Shown here piece by piece: positions 61,860-64,000 of a stretch of 64,000 nt of DNA. The stretch is taken from assembly GCA_029783825.1 (NCBI GenBank), contig JAREIK010002272.1, positions 109,873 through 173,872 on the forward strand, read 5' to 3'. This stretch comes from Sapria himalayana (taxonomy: Eukaryota; Streptophyta; Magnoliopsida; Malpighiales; Rafflesiaceae). The notes beneath the pieces were generated by a model that was given only the letters and a program-made list of their open reading frames with translations, searched no databases and was not told where the DNA came from. The translations under genes and the position numbers were made by a program. Each line of letters opens with the position of its first letter. Position 1 is the stretch's first letter.

Positions 61860-63075
61860 ATAACTTATGATTTTTTATATCAACACATCTACCCATATTT
61901 GACACATATCCATCAGGGAATTTCAAATTTTTAACCTATTCACACAATATATGTCTTGCCTTCTCATCAAGTGTGTAACAAGCTTTAGGGAATCTTTTTG
62001 TTGCCTCGTTTAGTTTTAAATCAAGATGCCGATAGTAATAATTTAGTTATTATCTTGATTTTAAAGTGTCTTTTATTTTTCCGTCTACATTAAGGATAAT
62101 TTTGAAAATATTATCAATCATATTTTTTTCAATATGCAATACATGCAAGTTATGACGAATTAAATTGGACTTCCAATATGGTAAGTCCCAAAAAATACTA
62201 TGTTTCTTCCCACCAAATATTTTGTATATTGGTCCATTAGTTCTAGTAGCATTCTTTTTAGTTACATTCTTTAGACCCAAACTCTAAATCTATGTCATAA
62301 TATCATCTCCTGAACGAACTACTGGTGCAACCTCATCACTATTTTATTTTTTCAAAATGCAGTTATATTTCGGTGGAATTGATGATTCATATATAGAAAC
62401 TTATGATGACTATCAAACCATGACTATTCACCACTAAATTTGAGGGTAAATGCATCATACTTTATCATGTAATATGGGCATACGAATTGTCCTGTAGTAC
62501 TCATACAGACAATATTGAATATGTAGGAAAGGCACCATCCACATAATGGCCACCATCATAATGAACTTTTGCTTCTTTGAGATATCATATGTATTAATGC
62601 CAACATCCCACATATGATTTAACTTTGCTATAAAAGGCTGAAAAAAAAACATACAAGATATCTTTTGGATTTTTTGCCCCTAGAACTAATATTGACAAAA
62701 ACAAATATTGCTCCTTCAAACACAATAACGGAGGCAAATTATAATGTGTCACTATTACTGTCCATATTGAATATTATTGTATAGATTGGCTAAATGGCTG
62801 AAATCCATCAGTGTAGAGACACAATCTCACATTTCAAATTTTTGCTGCAAAATCTTGATGTATATGATTAAAATACTTCCAAGCAATTGAATCTGATGGA
62901 TGATGCAACACCCCTTCTTCAACCTCATACTCAGAATTTCACATCATATCTTGTTCTATAGCATTTGATGCATATAGTCTCTATAATTGATGAATTAATA
63001 GAAAATAATTCATCTTAGTGTAATTTTCATCTTTTGTCACATATCTGCAACACGAGGTGTCTTCTTAAACTGAGG
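61860..63075 (-). pseudogene. TNP2 / Transposase_21 domain, truncated, E5
   Basis: Minus-strand blocks: KKTPRVADM (63060-63037), NVRLCLYTDGFQPF (62845-62790), FQPFIAKLNHMWDVGINTYDISKKQKFIMMVAIMWMVPFLH (62640-62520), SWFDSH (after a TAG at 62424-62426), then HSIFWDLPYWKSNLIRHNLHVLHIEKNMIDNI and GKIKDTLKSR (62200-62050). The MVAIMWMVPF block is the part E3 has deleted. A stop at 61936-61938 (TAG) replaces the conserved Trp that is TGA in E3. The N-terminal part is missing at the junction with GATA repeat. Confidence 0.88.
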
Positions 63076-63106
63076 TGTCATCTTAGTGTATCTTAGTGCA
63101 ACACGA

Positions 63107-63910
63107 TAGACAGATAGCGAGAAAAATAGATAGATTGATAGATAGGAAGACAAAGAGACAAATAGATAAATAGATTGATATAATAGATAGATAGATAGAT
63201 GTATATAGATAGATAGACAGATATATAGACAAATAGATGGATAGATAGATTGATTTATTGATTGATAGATATACAAATAAATAGATTGATTGATTGATCG
63301 ACAAATAGATAGATTGACAGACAGATAGATTGATTGATAGATAAACAAATAGATAGATAGACAGATAGATTGATAGATAGATATAAAGAATGACAAATAG
63401 AGAGACATAATAATAGATAAATAGATAGATTGACAGATAAATAGACAAATAGATAGATCAGAAAGATAGACAGATAGATAGACAAATAGACAGATAGATA
63501 GACAAATAGACAGATAGATAGACAAATAGACAGATAGATAGACAAATAAACAGATAGATAGATAGATAGAATAATTGACAAATTTATTGACAGATTGATA
63601 GGCAGATAGATAGACAGATAGATAAAATATTTTTAGACAGATAAGTAGATAGATATATAGAGACATAGATAGATTGATAGATAGATAGATAAATAGAAAT
63701 ATTGATAGACTGATAGATAGACAAATAGATAGATTGATTGATAAAAAGATTGATATACAGAATGATAGAGAGTATGATAGAGAAATATATAGATAGAAAG
63801 ATAGATTCGGATAAATTGATAGATTGATTGATTGAAAAATATATAGATATTCAGATAGATAAATACATACACAAAGATATAAACAAATATATAGATAGAT
63901 AGAGAGAGAT
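63107..63910. repeat. GATA array, block 6
   Basis: About 0.8 kb of GATA/GACA repeat. A short perfect sub-array of GACAGATAGATAGACAAATA, 20 bases per unit, lies at about 63468-63555. The minus reading frame 63037-63666 runs from this repeat into the E5 TNP2 remnant and is a chance fusion. Confidence 0.95.
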
Positions 63911-64000
63911 CACTAAAAGAAAAATCACAAATAGCTTGTAAAATTTCCTAGCTATATGGAGTTTTTATATAGCTAAAGTCGATATAAAGATGGATTAACA
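63911..64000 (+). mobile_element. CACTA element E6, left end
   Basis: CACTAAAAGAAAAATCAC begins at 63911, directly after GAT in GATA repeat. It is followed by ATAGCTTGTAAAATTTCCTAGC and AGCTAAAGTCGATATAAAGATGG, i.e. terminus and subterminal words of the E2 type. The rest lies outside the window. Confidence 0.75.

Larger units (their letters stand above)
56816..63106 (-). mobile_element. CACTA element E5, truncated, genes on minus strand
   Basis: The left edge is CACTACAATAAAAATCCC at 56816, the reverse complement of the right ends of E1 and E2, with the same subterminal words (AAAATTCCCTAGCTAAA). Relative to E3 it is inverted: the tail comes first, then the second gene's C-terminus, DUF4216, DUF4218 and TNP2. 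Similarity stops at about 63070 inside the TNP2 domain, and after about 35 bases of rearranged sequence GATA repeat begins. The Transpos_assoc domain, the satellite and the other terminus are missing. It cannot have moved in this form. Confidence 0.88.

Noticed and set aside
63468..63555. Regular 20-base repeat that could suggest a CRISPR-like array
   Set aside because: Units are directly tandem with no unique spacers and are just phased GATA/GACA. The genome is a plant.

Overview
The window looks like repeat-dominated, very A+T-rich heterochromatin from a flowering plant. The plant origin rests on CACTA (En/Spm, CMC) DNA transposons. They carry the usual plant set of domains: Transpos_assoc, TNP2/Transposase_21, DUF4218, DUF4216 and the Ptta/En/Spm Transposase_24 family. 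I cannot name the species. I see no intact host gene, no rRNA or tRNA gene and no CRISPR array.

The ground matrix is a degenerate (GATA)n/(GACA)n array of about 27.8 kb in total, split into blocks at about 1168-8683, 17572-34203, 47417-47546, 53273-55822, 56648-56815 and 63107-63910. The minus strand of GATA has no stop codon and reads Leu-Ser-Ile-Tyr in every frame, so the many long Ser-Ile-Tyr-Leu reading frames there are artefacts.

Six CACTA elements interrupt the array: E1 (right end only, 1-1167), E2 (8684-17571), E3 (34204-47416), E4 (47547-53272), E5 (56816 to about 63106, one end lost) and E6 (from 63911, running out of the window). E2, E3 and E4 have matching 3-bp target duplications (GAT, ATA, GAT), which supports insertion into pre-existing GATA DNA. 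A GC-rich fragment at 55823 to about 56647 resembles one end of a hAT transposon.

E3 is the most complete element. In order it holds a left terminus with subterminal repeats, a foldback, a roughly 570-bp-period AT-rich satellite, a polypyrimidine tract, a decayed TNP2 / DUF4218 / DUF4216 gene, a decayed Transposase_24 gene with a C-terminal coiled coil, a tail unit present three times with expanded GC-rich triplet cassettes, and the right terminus. E5 is a related copy in the opposite orientation, truncated inside TNP2. E2 is an internally rearranged derivative that keeps only the last coding remnant. It has also gained a fragment resembling a host gene (best guess ATXR3/SDG2), a satellite, an 8-bp tandem repeat and a duplicated 570-bp segment. 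E4 belongs to a different CACTA family (terminus CACTACTAAAA, subterminal ACCGACC repeats). Its Transposase_24 gene has correct splice frames but several in-frame TAG/TGA stops.

The most striking structures are: (i) repeated CACTA insertion into GATA arrays; (ii) a long-period AT-rich satellite in the same relative place in elements of two CACTA families; (iii) a 3.3-3.7 kb tandem duplication inside the GATA array; (iv) the triplicated GC-rich cassettes in E3; and (v) stop codons that look like cytosine-deamination decay of the transposases.
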